Of a stretch of 64,000 nucleotides of DNA, positions 44,518-52,808 are shown piece by piece. Numbering within the stretch: position 1 is the stretch's first letter; the number at the start of each line of letters is the position of its first letter. Origin of the DNA: Lachnospiraceae bacterium (GTDB taxonomy: Bacteria > Bacillota > Clostridia > Lachnospirales > Lachnospiraceae). The stretch spans positions 9,857 to 73,856 of the forward strand of contig JAAUZC010000015.1 in the NCBI GenBank assembly GCA_014804795.1. The letters run 5' to 3'. The position numbers and the translations under genes are program-made. Below the pieces are notes generated by a model. The model was not told where the DNA came from. It did no database searches and saw only the letters and a program-made list of their open reading frames with translations.

Positions 44518-45596
44518 ATTCCATCCTCCTCAAGCTGCAATGAAACGCTCACCCTTCTTTGCAGAGCATAAATTCCGTCCTTTTTGTTTCCTTCATCAAA
44601 GGAAATCGTGATCTCTTCTGCGTTTTCATCTACAAAAAAGTAAAGATCTCCTGTTCTCCCTGCCATTGAGATATACCCCTGAAAATCGTATCCGGAAAAA
44701 ATGCCGTCCCGCATGGAATAATCGCCATCATACAAAATTTCCGTCATTGTATAACTATCCAGAGACATTTTAAAAGACGAACCGTCCGAAACATATACCT
44801 CTCCGGATACATCGTCATCCCCGCTCTTATCTGCAGGCAACAGTTCTATCGCTACCGCCACTAACTTCTCGCCCCTTGGCATACCTTCTAATGCGGAAGT
44901 ATCCACTACCCTTGCTTTATCCACGATAAACAGGCGTTCATATACCTCAAAAAGTTCTCCCGGCTGCGCTGTCTCCTGCTCAAAGTCCAGGGTAGAGTAG
45001 GTTTCCTCCATACTCTGTTCTTTCAGATAACAACAGACCACCGTGACTGAAACCGCCAGTATCGCTATTACAATACATATGGGTGTAATAATATTTTTCT
45101 TTTTCTTCTCATCATATGCGTTTGCCTGTCCATATGAACCGTTTTTCCCTGCCTGATATGTTCTGTTTGGTCCGTACTGTGCCTGTTTAGGATAACTGCC
45201 CTGTTGATAGGAACCGGTCTGTCCCGCCTGGTACGTATTTCCCTGTACGGCCGCAGACTGATAGGGATTTGGCTTTCCAAGCGGTCTCCCTGCCTGATAG
45301 CCGGAAGCAGGCGCCGTCTGTCCGTGCCCATTGTTTTTGTCATACGCCTTATGGAGCTGTTCATGCGAACCGGCTCCCGCCTTATGCATGTTTTGACTAT
45401 CATACATCTTATGCAGTTCCACATGCTGCTTCGCCGCCTGCGCACTTGTGGAAGTTTTTGCGCCATCCTCAAATTTAGCACTGATATACTTATTCACATC
45501 ATATTCTGTCTGCCTGTTATTGAAATGCCCGCATTTCGGACAAACGCCGCTATACATTTCCTCATCAAAGTTCTTACCGCATCTTCCGCATCTCAT
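44514..45596 (-). CDS. zinc-ribbon membrane protein with Tyr/Gln-rich linker
   Basis: 360 residues from the ATG at 45596 (MRCGRCGKNFDEEM), nine bases from GGAG. Four cysteines in CGRCG and CPKCGH form an N-terminal zinc ribbon. A repetitive linker (about 45-165) is rich in Q, Y, G and N with recurrences such as YQAGQ, YQAGR and YQAGK. One span follows (about 172-195, NIITPICIVIAILAVSVTVV), then a C-terminal extracellular beta domain of about 160 residues. Not a named family. Coupled to the next gene by a 4-bp overlap and sits 19 bp behind gpsA. Confidence 0.78.
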   Translation of the reverse strand: MRCGRCGKNFDEEMYSGVCPKCGHFNNRQTEYDVNKYISAKFEDGAKTSTSAQAAKQHVELHKMYDSQNMHKAGAGSHEQLHKAYDKNNGHGQTAPASGYQAGRPLGKPNPYQSAAVQGNTYQAGQTGSYQQGSYPKQAQYGPNRTYQAGKNGSYGQANAYDEKKKKNIITPICIVIAILAVSVTVVCCYLKEQSMEETYSTLDFEQETAQPGELFEVYERLFIVDKARVVDTSALEGMPRGEKLVAVAIELLPADKSGDDDVSGEVYVSDGSSFKMSLDSYTMTEILYDGDYSMRDGIFSGYDFQGYISMAGRTGDLYFFVDENAEEITISFDEGNKKDGIYALQRRVSVSLQLEEDGI

Positions 45597-45614
45597 ACTC
45601 GTTTCTCCCACATT

Positions 45615-46619
45615 TTACCACCCGGTACTGATCTCAATCTTCTTATCCCGTAACATCAGTTCATCCAATGCCTGTGCCGCCGGCTTTCCCTCAAACAATA
45701 CCAGATTAATCTGTTCGATAATAGGCATCTCCACCTCATATTTTTTCGCAAGCCCCATAGCCGCTTTGGCGGAATAAACGCCCTCCACAATCTGTTTTAC
45801 TTCATCCATTGCCTCTTTCATGGTCTTTCCCTGCCCGATCAGGATACCGGCACGCCTGTTGCGGGAATGCATGGAAGCACAGGTCACGATCAGATCACCG
45901 ATACCGGTAAGGCCGCAGAATGTCTCAAGCTTTCCGCCCATCGCCAGTCCAAGCCTTGCTATTTCGGCAATTCCGCGGGTAATTAACGCCGCTTTCGTAT
46001 TGTCGCCGCAGCCAAGGCCGTCTGCGATGCCTGCTGCCAGAGCGATCACATTTTTCAGAGAACCACCCAGTTCAATGCCCAGTATATCCGGACTTGTATA
46101 TACCCGGAACACCTTATTCATCAGCAGATTTTGGATATATTCAGCCGTCTCCTTCGATTTTGCCCCGGCTACGATCGTAGTCGGCATCCCCTTTCCGACT
46201 TCTTCTGCATGGGAAGGGCCCGAAAGCACCGCCACATCCGCCTGTGGTATCTCCTGCTCGATAATCTCAGAAAGCGTCATCAGTGTTTTCTCTTCGATTC
46301 CCTTCGCCACATTGACAATGATCTGTCCCTCTTTCACAAAGGGAGCCATCATCGCAGAGGTGCTTCTCGTAAAGGGAGAAGGCACCGCCAGAATGCACAA
46401 ATCCATCTCCTCTATCGCTTCTTTCAGGTCGGTTGTATAAGAAATACTCTCGGGCAGTTTCACCCCCGGCAGTTTGTCCAGATGTTCCCTGTTCTCCTTA
46501 AGCATCTCTATCTCTTCTTTTACAATAGACCAGACTGTCACCTGATGCCCGTTATCCGCCGCCAGTCTGGAGAGCGCTGTTCCCCAGCTTCCCGCTCCGA
46601 TCAATCCGATTTTTGCCAT
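45615..46619 (-). CDS. gpsA: glycerol-3-phosphate dehydrogenase (NAD(P)+)
   Basis: 334 residues from the ATG at 46619 (MAKIGLIGAGSWGTAL), preceded by TGGAGGAAG. The Rossmann motif GAGSWGTAL, the catalytic lysine region GGSLKNVIALAAGIADGLGC and GLTGIGDLIVTCASMHSRNR are all typical. It makes sn-glycerol 3-phosphate for phospholipids and works with PlsY, encoded upstream. The 150-bp gap to plsY is filled by intergenic stem-loop elements. Confidence 0.95.
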   Translation of the reverse strand: MAKIGLIGAGSWGTALSRLAADNGHQVTVWSIVKEEIEMLKENREHLDKLPGVKLPESISYTTDLKEAIEEMDLCILAVPSPFTRSTSAMMAPFVKEGQIIVNVAKGIEEKTLMTLSEIIEQEIPQADVAVLSGPSHAEEVGKGMPTTIVAGAKSKETAEYIQNLLMNKVFRVYTSPDILGIELGGSLKNVIALAAGIADGLGCGDNTKAALITRGIAEIARLGLAMGGKLETFCGLTGIGDLIVTCASMHSRNRRAGILIGQGKTMKEAMDEVKQIVEGVYSAKAAMGLAKKYEVEMPIIEQINLVLFEGKPAAQALDELMLRDKKIEISTGW

Positions 46620-46629
46620 ACTTCCTCCA

Positions 46630-46760
46630 TTCCAGTTCCGCATAAGTCCTGCCAGTACACTTTATCGGAGGACTAATTTTCAGCCGCCTTGCGTCTGCAA
46701 ATTGTCCTGTGCACTGTCCGGGCTTATGCTGTTTTTATTCCGGTTCCGCATATGCTGTTT
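46630..46760 (-). repeat. intergenic stem-loop elements (one long, one minimal copy) between plsY and gpsA
   Basis: The long copy, 46630-46735, matches the serC-serA elements at both ends (AAACAGCATAAGCCC on one side, ATGCGGAACTGGAAT on the other on the minus strand) and in the inner TTTGCAGACG stretch. A 23-bp minimal copy at 46738-46760 keeps only the two ends. They sit just before the gpsA ribosome site. Confidence 0.75.
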
Positions 46761-46769
46761 CAGTACACT

Positions 46770-47423
46770 TTACTGCGTTTCTTCTTTCTTTTTCAGATAG
46801 GTCTTTCTTTCCTCTCCCTTTATTAACCGCTTAATATTTTCCCTGTGTTTATAATAGGCCATCACTGCTAAGGCGACCGAAATGACATACATCTCGTTCA
46901 GCGCCGCCTGGGACATGCCGAATACCCCCATCTGTCCTTCCACAATGATCTGAATCACAAATCCCGCATACACAAGCAGCGATCCCAGCGATACATAGTG
47001 AGTTGTAAAGAAAGTACCGAAAAACACGATCACACCCATAATAAAAAAGTGCCAGTGGAAACAGATGATCAATCCCGCCGTTGCGGCAATGCCCTTGCCT
47101 CCTTTGAAGTGCATATAAAACGGAAAATTATGTCCCAAAATAGCTCCCGCCGCCGCATATAAAACAAGCAGATAATTCAGATCCGGCGCCATCCTCGGTG
47201 CTATGACAAACCGTGCGATCAGACAGGCTGCAGCACATTTCAGAATATCTCCAAACAATACCAGAATGCCTGCTCCCAGCCCGAAAGTCCGCAGCGTATT
47301 GGTCGTTCCCGCATTTCCGCTGCCCTTTTCCCTGATGTCGATTCCTTTTGATTTTCCGTAAATGTAAGCTGTCTGAAACAATCCGCAAAGATATCCCACT
47401 GCCAAACAGATAATGCGTCCCAT
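46770..47423 (-). CDS. plsY: acyl-phosphate:glycerol-3-phosphate acyltransferase
   Basis: 217 residues, five or more membrane helices. The PlsY signatures are GKSKGIDIREKGSGNAGTTN with LRTFG, YAAAGAILGHNFPFYMHFKG followed by GKGIAATAG, and GSLLVYAGF. It transfers acyl from acyl-phosphate to glycerol 3-phosphate, the first step of phospholipid synthesis; gpsA downstream makes its substrate. The charged C-terminal tail ERKTYLKKKEE is cytoplasmic. It lies 53 bp behind der. Confidence 0.95.
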   Translation of the reverse strand: MGRIICLAVGYLCGLFQTAYIYGKSKGIDIREKGSGNAGTTNTLRTFGLGAGILVLFGDILKCAAACLIARFVIAPRMAPDLNYLLVLYAAAGAILGHNFPFYMHFKGGKGIAATAGLIICFHWHFFIMGVIVFFGTFFTTHYVSLGSLLVYAGFVIQIIVEGQMGVFGMSQAALNEMYVISVALAVMAYYKHRENIKRLIKGEERKTYLKKKEETQ

Positions 47424-47476
47424 TTTTGTTCTCCTCTTTCTTACGCCGCGGCGGACGGCTGTGCCCGCATCGCCGC

Positions 47477-48814
47477 TTATCTCTCGCCCTTACGTTCCCT
47501 GATAAAAAACTTAAGCGGCGTTCCACGGAACCCGAAAGTCTCCCGAATCTGATTCTCAATATATCTTGTATAGGAAAAATGCATCAGTTCTTTATCATTG
47601 ACAAAAATCACGAAAGTCGGCGGTTTCACCGCCACCTGCGTAATGTAGTAAAGCCGCAGGCGTTTTCCCTTATCTGCGGGCGGCTGCTGCATAGCCACCG
47701 CCTCCGACATGATCTCATTTAATACGCCTGTCGCCACCCGCATCGCATGATTTTGATGTACCGCTTCTATTATATCATATAACTTCGGCAATCTCTGCCC
47801 TGTCAGCGCAGAAATATACAAAATTTCCGCATAAGGCATAAAAGACAGTATCTGCCTTATTTTTTTCTCATAATCTCTGGTCGTTTTATTGTCTTTTTCA
47901 ATGGCATCCCATTTATTGACTGCAATGATCATTCCCTTGCCCCTGTCATGGGCGATTCCGGCAATCTTGGCATCCTGCTCCGTCACCCCTTCTACCGCAT
48001 CAATGACAAGCACCACAATATCCGCCCGCTCTACCGCGCTGACGGTACGGATGATCATATAGCGTTCCAATTCCTCTTTGATCTTGTTTTTCCGGCGAAG
48101 CCCCGCCGTATCAATAAATACATACTCCTTGCCGTGATAAGTCAACTCCGTATCCACCGCATCTCTGGTCGTCCCCGCAATATCAGAGACGATCAGACGG
48201 TTTTCTCCGAGAAGCCTGTTGATAATGGAAGATTTTCCGACGTTGGGTTTGCCCACGATGGCAACCCGGATCTTATCATCCTCCTCGTCCTCTCCTGTGC
48301 TTTCCGGAAAATGTTTCGCCACCTCATCCAGCATATCACCGATACCGGTCCGGTTCGCCGCCGAAATCGCATGGGGTTCCCCGATGCCCAGATTGTAAAA
48401 CTCATACACGGCGAGCATATCCCTTTCCCAGGAATCCACTTTGTTTACAACAAGCACCACCGGCTTTCCCGCTTTACGCAGCATATCCGCCACCTTGGAA
48501 TCGGAGTCCACAAGCCCCTGCTTCACGTCAACCATAAACAGGATCACATCCGCCGTATCAATGGCAATCTGTGCCTGCTCTCTCATCTGCGATAACAGGA
48601 TATCCTTACTCTCCGGTTCAATACCGCCTGTATCCACCAGAGTAAACTTATAGTTTAACCATTCTGCATCTGCATAGATTCTGTCTCTTGTAATGCCCGG
48701 TGTATCCTTTACGATCGATATTCTTTCTCCGGCAAGCACATTAAACAGTGTGGACTTTCCCACATTGGGGCGTCCCACCACTGCCACTACCGGTTTTCCT
48801 TTTTTCTTTGCCAT
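47477..48814 (-). CDS. der: ribosome-assembly GTPase Der (EngA)
   Basis: 445 residues with two GTPase domains, unique to Der: G1 boxes [13 protein letters not shown] and [14 protein letters not shown]3 boxes DTGG and DTAG, G4 boxes NKVD and NKWD. A C-terminal KH-like domain ends in [17 protein letters not shown]. It assembles the 50S subunit. Order DUF512, der, plsY, gpsA is conserved in many Clostridia. The start has GAAGGCAGG upstream. Confidence 0.96.
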   Translation of the reverse strand: MAKKKGKPVVAVVGRPNVGKSTLFNVLAGERISIVKDTPGITRDRIYADAEWLNYKFTLVDTGGIEPESKDILLSQMREQAQIAIDTADVILFMVDVKQGLVDSDSKVADMLRKAGKPVVLVVNKVDSWERDMLAVYEFYNLGIGEPHAISAANRTGIGDMLDEVAKHFPESTGEDEEDDKIRVAIVGKPNVGKSSIINRLLGENRLIVSDIAGTTRDAVDTELTYHGKEYVFIDTAGLRRKNKIKEELERYMIIRTVSAVERADIVVLVIDAVEGVTEQDAKIAGIAHDRGKGMIIAVNKWDAIEKDNKTTRDYEKKIRQILSFMPYAEILYISALTGQRLPKLYDIIEAVHQNHAMRVATGVLNEIMSEAVAMQQPPADKGKRLRLYYITQVAVKPPTFVIFVNDKELMHFSYTRYIENQIRETFGFRGTPLKFFIRERKGER

Positions 48815-48922
48815 AACTACCTGCCTTCTAAATACAACATTTCATGCATCTGCAGCAAACACACCATGCATGATAAGCCGATATCCTTTTCCTATGCCGC
48901 AATGATTCCTGATACCCGGCTG

Positions 48923-50329
48923 TCAACGTTCTCCGCCTCCCCGCAACATGCAGGAAAGCAGATCATACCCGCTTGATTTTACAATATCTACCGGCACTTG
49001 TAAAGTTTTTTCCACTTCGCCGACTGTCACATCATCCAGAAAAACATCCGTTCCGTCCCGCAGCATATTGACAGGCAAAAGAAGCCGTTTCCCCAGATTT
49101 TTTCCCTTGAGCTGCCCCATGATATCCTGCCCTGTTAAAAGACCGGACACTGTGATCATTTCACCGAAAAAGTAATTTGTAATTTCATATACATGTATTC
49201 TCAGACCGGGGCGAAGTTCCTCAGCCTGCCCGGCCATCCGCTTTATTGACGGATATGCCAGTTTACCGGTAGCGATGGAGATTTCTTCTGTCTGTGTTTC
49301 CCGCTCCGGTGCGCTTTGAAGATTCTCGCCGCCCTGCACATTACAGGCATGCTTTTGCCCTGATATATTTTGTGCCATATTCCGCATTTCCTGCTGCAGC
49401 GCCTCCTCAAACTCATCCGTCAAAAGACGCAGCATCCCCACACCGTTTTCCAGCTGCAGATACCCGTCATATCGCTCCGCTTCCGGCAGCTCTCTATCCG
49501 CCAACAGATACCATTCATCGGAAGCATGCACAAAATGAATGCCATGCTCCTCCCATACCTTGTTCTGAAAACTTTCAATACAGTCGATCACCTGTTTCGC
49601 ATCTTCCGCCGTAAAAGGTTCCAGAGGATATAATCCTTCCCGGAAAGCCGATAATCCCACCGGCACAACTGACACGCTTGTCAGGTACGGCAGATATCTC
49701 ATCAGATCCGAAATGCTTCTATTCAGCTCCGCCCCGTCATTGATGCCCTTACAGAGTACGATCTGCCCGTTCATCTCAATACCCGCCTCAAAAAGCCTGT
49801 CCGCCTTTTTTAACGCTTCCCCGGCAAAACGGTTGTTTAACATCATGCAGCGCAGCCCGGGATTCGTCGTCTGGAAGGAAATATTGATCGGTTCCAGCCT
49901 GTAACGAATGATCCTGTCGATATCATGATCCGACATATTGGTTAACGTCACATAATTCCCCTGTAAAAAAGACAGTCTGGAATCATCATCCTTAAAATAT
50001 AACGTATCTCTCATCCCTTTCGGCATCTGATCTATAAAACAGAAAATGCATTTATTATGGCAGCTTCTGTACTCGTCCATCAGGCCGTTCTCAAACTCCA
50101 GCCCCAGATCTTCCCCGAAGTCTTTCTCAATTTCCAGAATGCACTCTTCCCCGCCCTTTGCCAATACGGCGACTTCAATATAGTCATCCTGCACCAGATA
50201 CTGATAGTCAAAAATGTCGTCTATCTCCTGACCGTTTATTTTTAAAACAGCATCGCCGGCCTCAAGCCCCATCTCCTGAGCAATGCTGCCCGGCAGTACT
50301 TTTTGTATGATATGTCTCTTTGTGTTCAT
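48923..50329 (-). CDS. DUF512-family radical-SAM protein with PDZ-like domain
   Basis: 468 residues. An N-terminal PDZ-like domain (about 5-70, PGSIAQEMGLEAGDAVLKIN) precedes the iron-sulfur motif CHNKCIFCFIDQMPKG (CxxxCxxC) of a radical-SAM-like barrel. The C-terminal DUF512 region is split by a low-conserved insert around residues 320-350 and ends DIVKSSGYDLLSC. The family is widespread in Clostridia, usually beside der, and its reaction is not known. A sigma-A promoter lies 46 bp upstream. Confidence 0.9.
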   Translation of the reverse strand: MNTKRHIIQKVLPGSIAQEMGLEAGDAVLKINGQEIDDIFDYQYLVQDDYIEVAVLAKGGEECILEIEKDFGEDLGLEFENGLMDEYRSCHNKCIFCFIDQMPKGMRDTLYFKDDDSRLSFLQGNYVTLTNMSDHDIDRIIRYRLEPINISFQTTNPGLRCMMLNNRFAGEALKKADRLFEAGIEMNGQIVLCKGINDGAELNRSISDLMRYLPYLTSVSVVPVGLSAFREGLYPLEPFTAEDAKQVIDCIESFQNKVWEEHGIHFVHASDEWYLLADRELPEAERYDGYLQLENGVGMLRLLTDEFEEALQQEMRNMAQNISGQKHACNVQGGENLQSAPERETQTEEISIATGKLAYPSIKRMAGQAEELRPGLRIHVYEITNYFFGEMITVSGLLTGQDIMGQLKGKNLGKRLLLPVNMLRDGTDVFLDDVTVGEVEKTLQVPVDIVKSSGYDLLSCMLRGGGER

Positions 50330-50374
50330 GCTTTATCTGCTTTCACGAGTGCTTTGTTATTTTTGGATAGCTCT

Positions 50375-50402
50375 ATTATACCGAATTTCCCCTTTTTTTC
50401 AA
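50375..50402 (-). promoter_or_regulatory. sigma-A promoter for the DUF512-der-plsY-gpsA run
   Basis: TTGAAA (50397-50402), 16-bp spacer, TATAAT (50375-50380). Confidence 0.65.
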
Positions 50403-50472
50403 GATTCATATACTGCCTTCAATAACACATTTGCCGTAAAACAAAAACAGACCCTTTTCTTTTCATATACCC

Positions 50473-50501
50473 TTGCCAAAACAATATTTATAGTATATTA
50501 T
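50473..50501 (+). promoter_or_regulatory. sigma-A promoter for the small lipoprotein gene
   Basis: TTGCCA (50473-50478), 17-bp spacer, TATTAT (50496-50501), about 40 bp before the start codon. Confidence 0.55.
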
Positions 50502-50541
50502 TTAATTATGTTAAATACTATAAATTCATGTAGGAGATTTT

Positions 50542-50994
50542 ATGAGAAAAAAACTTTTATACACTGCAGTTCTTGCATTGTTTCTGACATCCTGTTCCCC
50601 AGACGATGACGGCATTCATCAAATTCATATTGAAGCCGAAGACATTACATATCATGCCGAAGATACTTTGCCCTCTTCCCGTGAAGAATGCGATGATATT
50701 TCCGGTTACTTTGAGGACTATGGCACGCTTGCCGTTCCCGATTCCATCTCCGGCATTGTATTTCTCGGAAAAGAAAATGACCGTTATATTTACACTTTCC
50801 CGGATAATAAGGATTTGGCGGTGCAGCTTTATAATGAATATGGGGCTCTTATACAGTCTGACGGATTTACTTTGGAAGAATATGAAGAAAATTACATAAT
50901 AAAATATGAAGGGGAATCGGTTGCGTTTATGGGAACCGGTTATAACACGGAACATGACTATATTATGTTAATTGCTTTTTACGCCAACGAATAG
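50542..50994 (+). CDS. small lipoprotein of unknown function
   Basis: 150 residues. The signal MRKKLLYTAVLALFLTSC has a lipobox LTSC with Cys at 18, then an acidic mature part rich in D, E and Y (ISGYFEDYGTLAVPDSISG, YIYTFPDNKDLAVQLYNEYG). No family recognised. It is the first plus-strand gene of the accessory stretch, has its own promoter, and its 3' end overlaps an Rpn remnant on the other strand. The start follows GTAGGAG at eight bases. Confidence 0.75.
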   Translation: MRKKLLYTAVLALFLTSCSPDDDGIHQIHIEAEDITYHAEDTLPSSREECDDISGYFEDYGTLAVPDSISGIVFLGKENDRYIYTFPDNKDLAVQLYNEYGALIQSDGFTLEEYEENYIIKYEGESVAFMGTGYNTEHDYIMLIAFYANE

Positions 50995-51153
50995 CCTTTG
51001 CATTTGCCTGCTGTCATACAGATTCGGTCCGGAATCAATTACAAATGCCGCTTCGTGAATCTGTTTAATTCTTCCGCTGCCGGTATTTCCCGCCGTCTCA
51101 TCAAACAAAAACTTGTCCAATAAGTTCAGTTCTTCCAGTTTCGTTTTTACCAT
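50968..51153 (-). pseudogene. N-terminal remnant of an Rpn/PD-(D/E)XK nuclease-transposase
   Basis: 61 residues beginning MVKTKLEELNLLDKFLFDET, the usual start of Rpn-family recombination-promoting nucleases of Lachnospiraceae, whose full length is about 300. After about residue 22 the match is lost (IKQIHEAAFVIDSGPNLYDS) and the frame ends in the neighbouring lipoprotein gene. AAGGA precedes the ATG, so the leader is intact but the body has been deleted. Confidence 0.55.
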
Positions 51154-51249
51154 TTCGTTTCCTTCTTCCTAAATTCTATGCAATTTAGTTAGTTGATAAA
51201 AAGCACAGATTTCAGATGAAGTCAGACGGGACAAATCCTTGAAGATACG

Positions 51250-51269
51250 GCAATGCCCGTCGGCATTGC
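51250..51269. other. hairpin GCAATGCC/GGCATTGC upstream of the Rpn remnant
   Basis: An 8-bp perfect stem with a 4-nt loop in the 250-bp gap before the Rpn remnant. No U-run follows. It may be part of the mobile gene's leader. The rest of 51154-51404 shows nothing I can name. Confidence 0.35.
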
Positions 51270-51404
51270 TGCAAGAGTTCAAAAGAATATATGCTTCTTA
51301 AAAAAGTATAGCATAATGCAGATAGTTTTACAAGAAGATTAACCGATTATTATTTAATTGATAAGTGTAATCTTTCAATGCCATCTGTAAAATGTCCCGC
51401 ATAT

Positions 51405-51442
51405 AAAAAACCTCCGGAACTTTGAAGCCCCAGAGGTTTTTT
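51405..51442. terminator. terminator after the secreted repeat protein gene
   Basis: AAAAAACCTC...GAGGTTTTTT (51405-51442): stem of CCTC with flanking A/T pairs and partial inner pairing, U-run for either strand, 63 bp past the stop at 51505. Confidence 0.75.
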
Positions 51443-51504
51443 GTCAGATAAAATAAGCTCTTCCAAGCTGGCGGTTCAGAATAATTTACTCTTCAGTGCC
51501 AGTT

Positions 51505-51672
51505 CTACACAGGATCATTTCCACTTACGCCAGGATCCACAGGATCATTTCCACTAACACCGGGATCCACAGGCGTACTCGGTGTGCTTGGCGTACCCGG
51601 TGTACTCGGTGTATTCGGTGTACCCGGTGTGCTCGGAGTATTCGGTGTACTCGGCGTGCTCGGTGTACCCGG
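51505..51672 (-). repeat. in-frame tandem repeats encoding the PxT and VDPGVSGNDP tail
   Basis: Nine-base units encode Pro-[GSN]-Thr about eleven times, followed by two 30-bp copies encoding VDPGVSGNDP. A third copy starts but ends at the stop codon. Such DNA is prone to length change. Confidence 0.8.
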
Positions 51673-52218
51673 TGCTGAGGAGCTGCCGGAAGAAGATCCG
51701 GAACCGCCGGATGAAGAACTGCCGGAAGCTGTCTCCTTCACCGTTACTCCTGCTGTTCTGCCTTCTGCAATACCATAAGTCAAATAGTGTTCTGTGATGG
51801 CCCTGATATCAGTGCCGAATGCTGCCGCAATATCAGGATATGCCGCCGCATACTCCAAAGGATTAAACAGAATACCCCCCGTTCTTCCCTCATTCGCACC
51901 ATAGTTGAAGAAATGCTCTACATAAGCATCCCAGTTGTCGCCGAATGCTGCTTCCAGATCCGGGTAAGCCGCACGGTACGCCTGCACATCAATAATAGGG
52001 CTCATCTGTCTGTTTTCTTTCAACCCATAAGTGATGAAGTGGTCATACAATGCCTCCTCATTTTCACCAAAAGCTGCTTTTAAATCCGCATAGGAATCCG
52101 CATAATATTTTGCGTCAAATATGTCCCGCAGACCAGCCGCTGATACGCACAGCGTGGAGGATGCCATCATCGCCACAACCATACCAAGTACTACCAGTTT
52201 CTTCGTTCTTCTTTTCAT
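51505..52218 (-). CDS. secreted protein with three 40-residue repeats and a Pro/Thr/Ser tail
   Basis: 237 residues from the ATG at 52218 (MKRRTKKLVVLGMVVAM), preceded by GGAAGGGAC. A signal peptide ends near VSAAG. Three repeats follow, each of the form F-[DN]-x3-Y-x3-YPDL-x2-AFG-x8-H[FY]-x2-YG-x2-EGR. Then a Ser/Gly linker, a run of PGT/PST/PNT triplets and two copies of VDPGVSGNDP. No wall anchor is present. Similar EGR repeats occur in several bacterial surface proteins without known activity. Divergent from an Xre regulator with shared operator-like sites, so it is probably the regulator's target. Confidence 0.8.
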   Translation of the reverse strand: MKRRTKKLVVLGMVVAMMASSTLCVSAAGLRDIFDAKYYADSYADLKAAFGENEEALYDHFITYGLKENRQMSPIIDVQAYRAAYPDLEAAFGDNWDAYVEHFFNYGANEGRTGGILFNPLEYAAAYPDIAAAFGTDIRAITEHYLTYGIAEGRTAGVTVKETASGSSSSGGSGSSSGSSSAPGTPSTPSTPNTPSTPGTPNTPSTPGTPSTPSTPVDPGVSGNDPVDPGVSGNDPV

Positions 52219-52247
52219 GTTGTCCCTTCCTTTCAAAATAGTCTTTT

Positions 52248-52335
52248 AGTATTATTTTTCAAAAATACTATTCATAGTATATACTTTTGAATTTTTAGTG
52301 TCAATAGTCTGTTTTTAATTTTTTTGTATACTATA
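52248..52335. promoter_or_regulatory. divergent promoter-operator region between secreted protein and Xre gene
   Basis: Minus promoter: TTGACA (52299-52304), 17-bp spacer, TATACT (52276-52281). A perfect palindrome ATACTATTCATAGTAT (52265-52280) covers its -10. AGTATT/AATACT arms recur at 52248-52269. The plus -10 TATACT (52327-52332) carries the same TATACTAT sequence, with only a weak -35. The pattern fits repression of both genes by the Xre protein. Confidence 0.6.
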
Positions 52336-52381
52336 GGCTTTTCCCAAAGAAACTATTTATAAATAAGGAGGAGACTATAGC

Positions 52382-52726
52382 ATGAAAATACAGGAAGAAT
52401 TGGGACTGCGCATCCGGTATTACCGCAGACAGCAAAAGATCAGCCAGGAAAAGCTTGCAGAATTATCCTCTCTCCATCCGACCTATATCGGACAGGTCGA
52501 GCGTGGTGAAAAGAATGCAACCGTGGAAAGCATTTATCATATTGCAAAAGGACTGAACATCCCGCTCAGTCAGCTTTTTGCTGATATAGAGACCATACCC
52601 GAAAATAAGGGAAAGAAAACTTTCTTTCCCGCGGACATGTATCATAAATTGGTGGAACTTCCTCCCGAAAAGCAAAAACATCTTCTTCGTATAATAGATT
52701 CCGTTTTATCGCTTTTGGACGCTTAA
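52382..52726 (+). CDS. Xre-family transcriptional regulator
   Basis: 114 residues. A helix-turn-helix at about 8-62 reads LRIRYYRRQQKISQEKLAEL, then LHPTYIGQVERGEKNATVES. The C-terminal 45 residues are short and charged, without a sensor domain. AAGGAGGAG lies nine bases before the ATG. It probably controls itself and the divergent secreted protein through TATACTAT sites. It is followed by prs with a separate promoter. Confidence 0.88.
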   Translation: MKIQEELGLRIRYYRRQQKISQEKLAELSSLHPTYIGQVERGEKNATVESIYHIAKGLNIPLSQLFADIETIPENKGKKTFFPADMYHKLVELPPEKQKHLLRIIDSVLSLLDA

Positions 52727-52732
52727 AAACTC

Positions 52733-52761
52733 TTGACGTAGTACGGAGAATGTTATAAATT
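52733..52761 (+). promoter_or_regulatory. candidate sigma-A promoter for prs
   Basis: TTGACG (52733-52738), 17-bp spacer, TAAATT (52756-52761), just after the Xre stop. Confidence 0.5.
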
Positions 52762-52808
52762 TGAAAGGTAAAAACAAAATTCGACATTCACAAAACCGGG
52801 AGAATTTC

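Noticed and set aside
51250-51269. Rho-independent terminator
   Set aside because: Good stem but no U-run on either strand.
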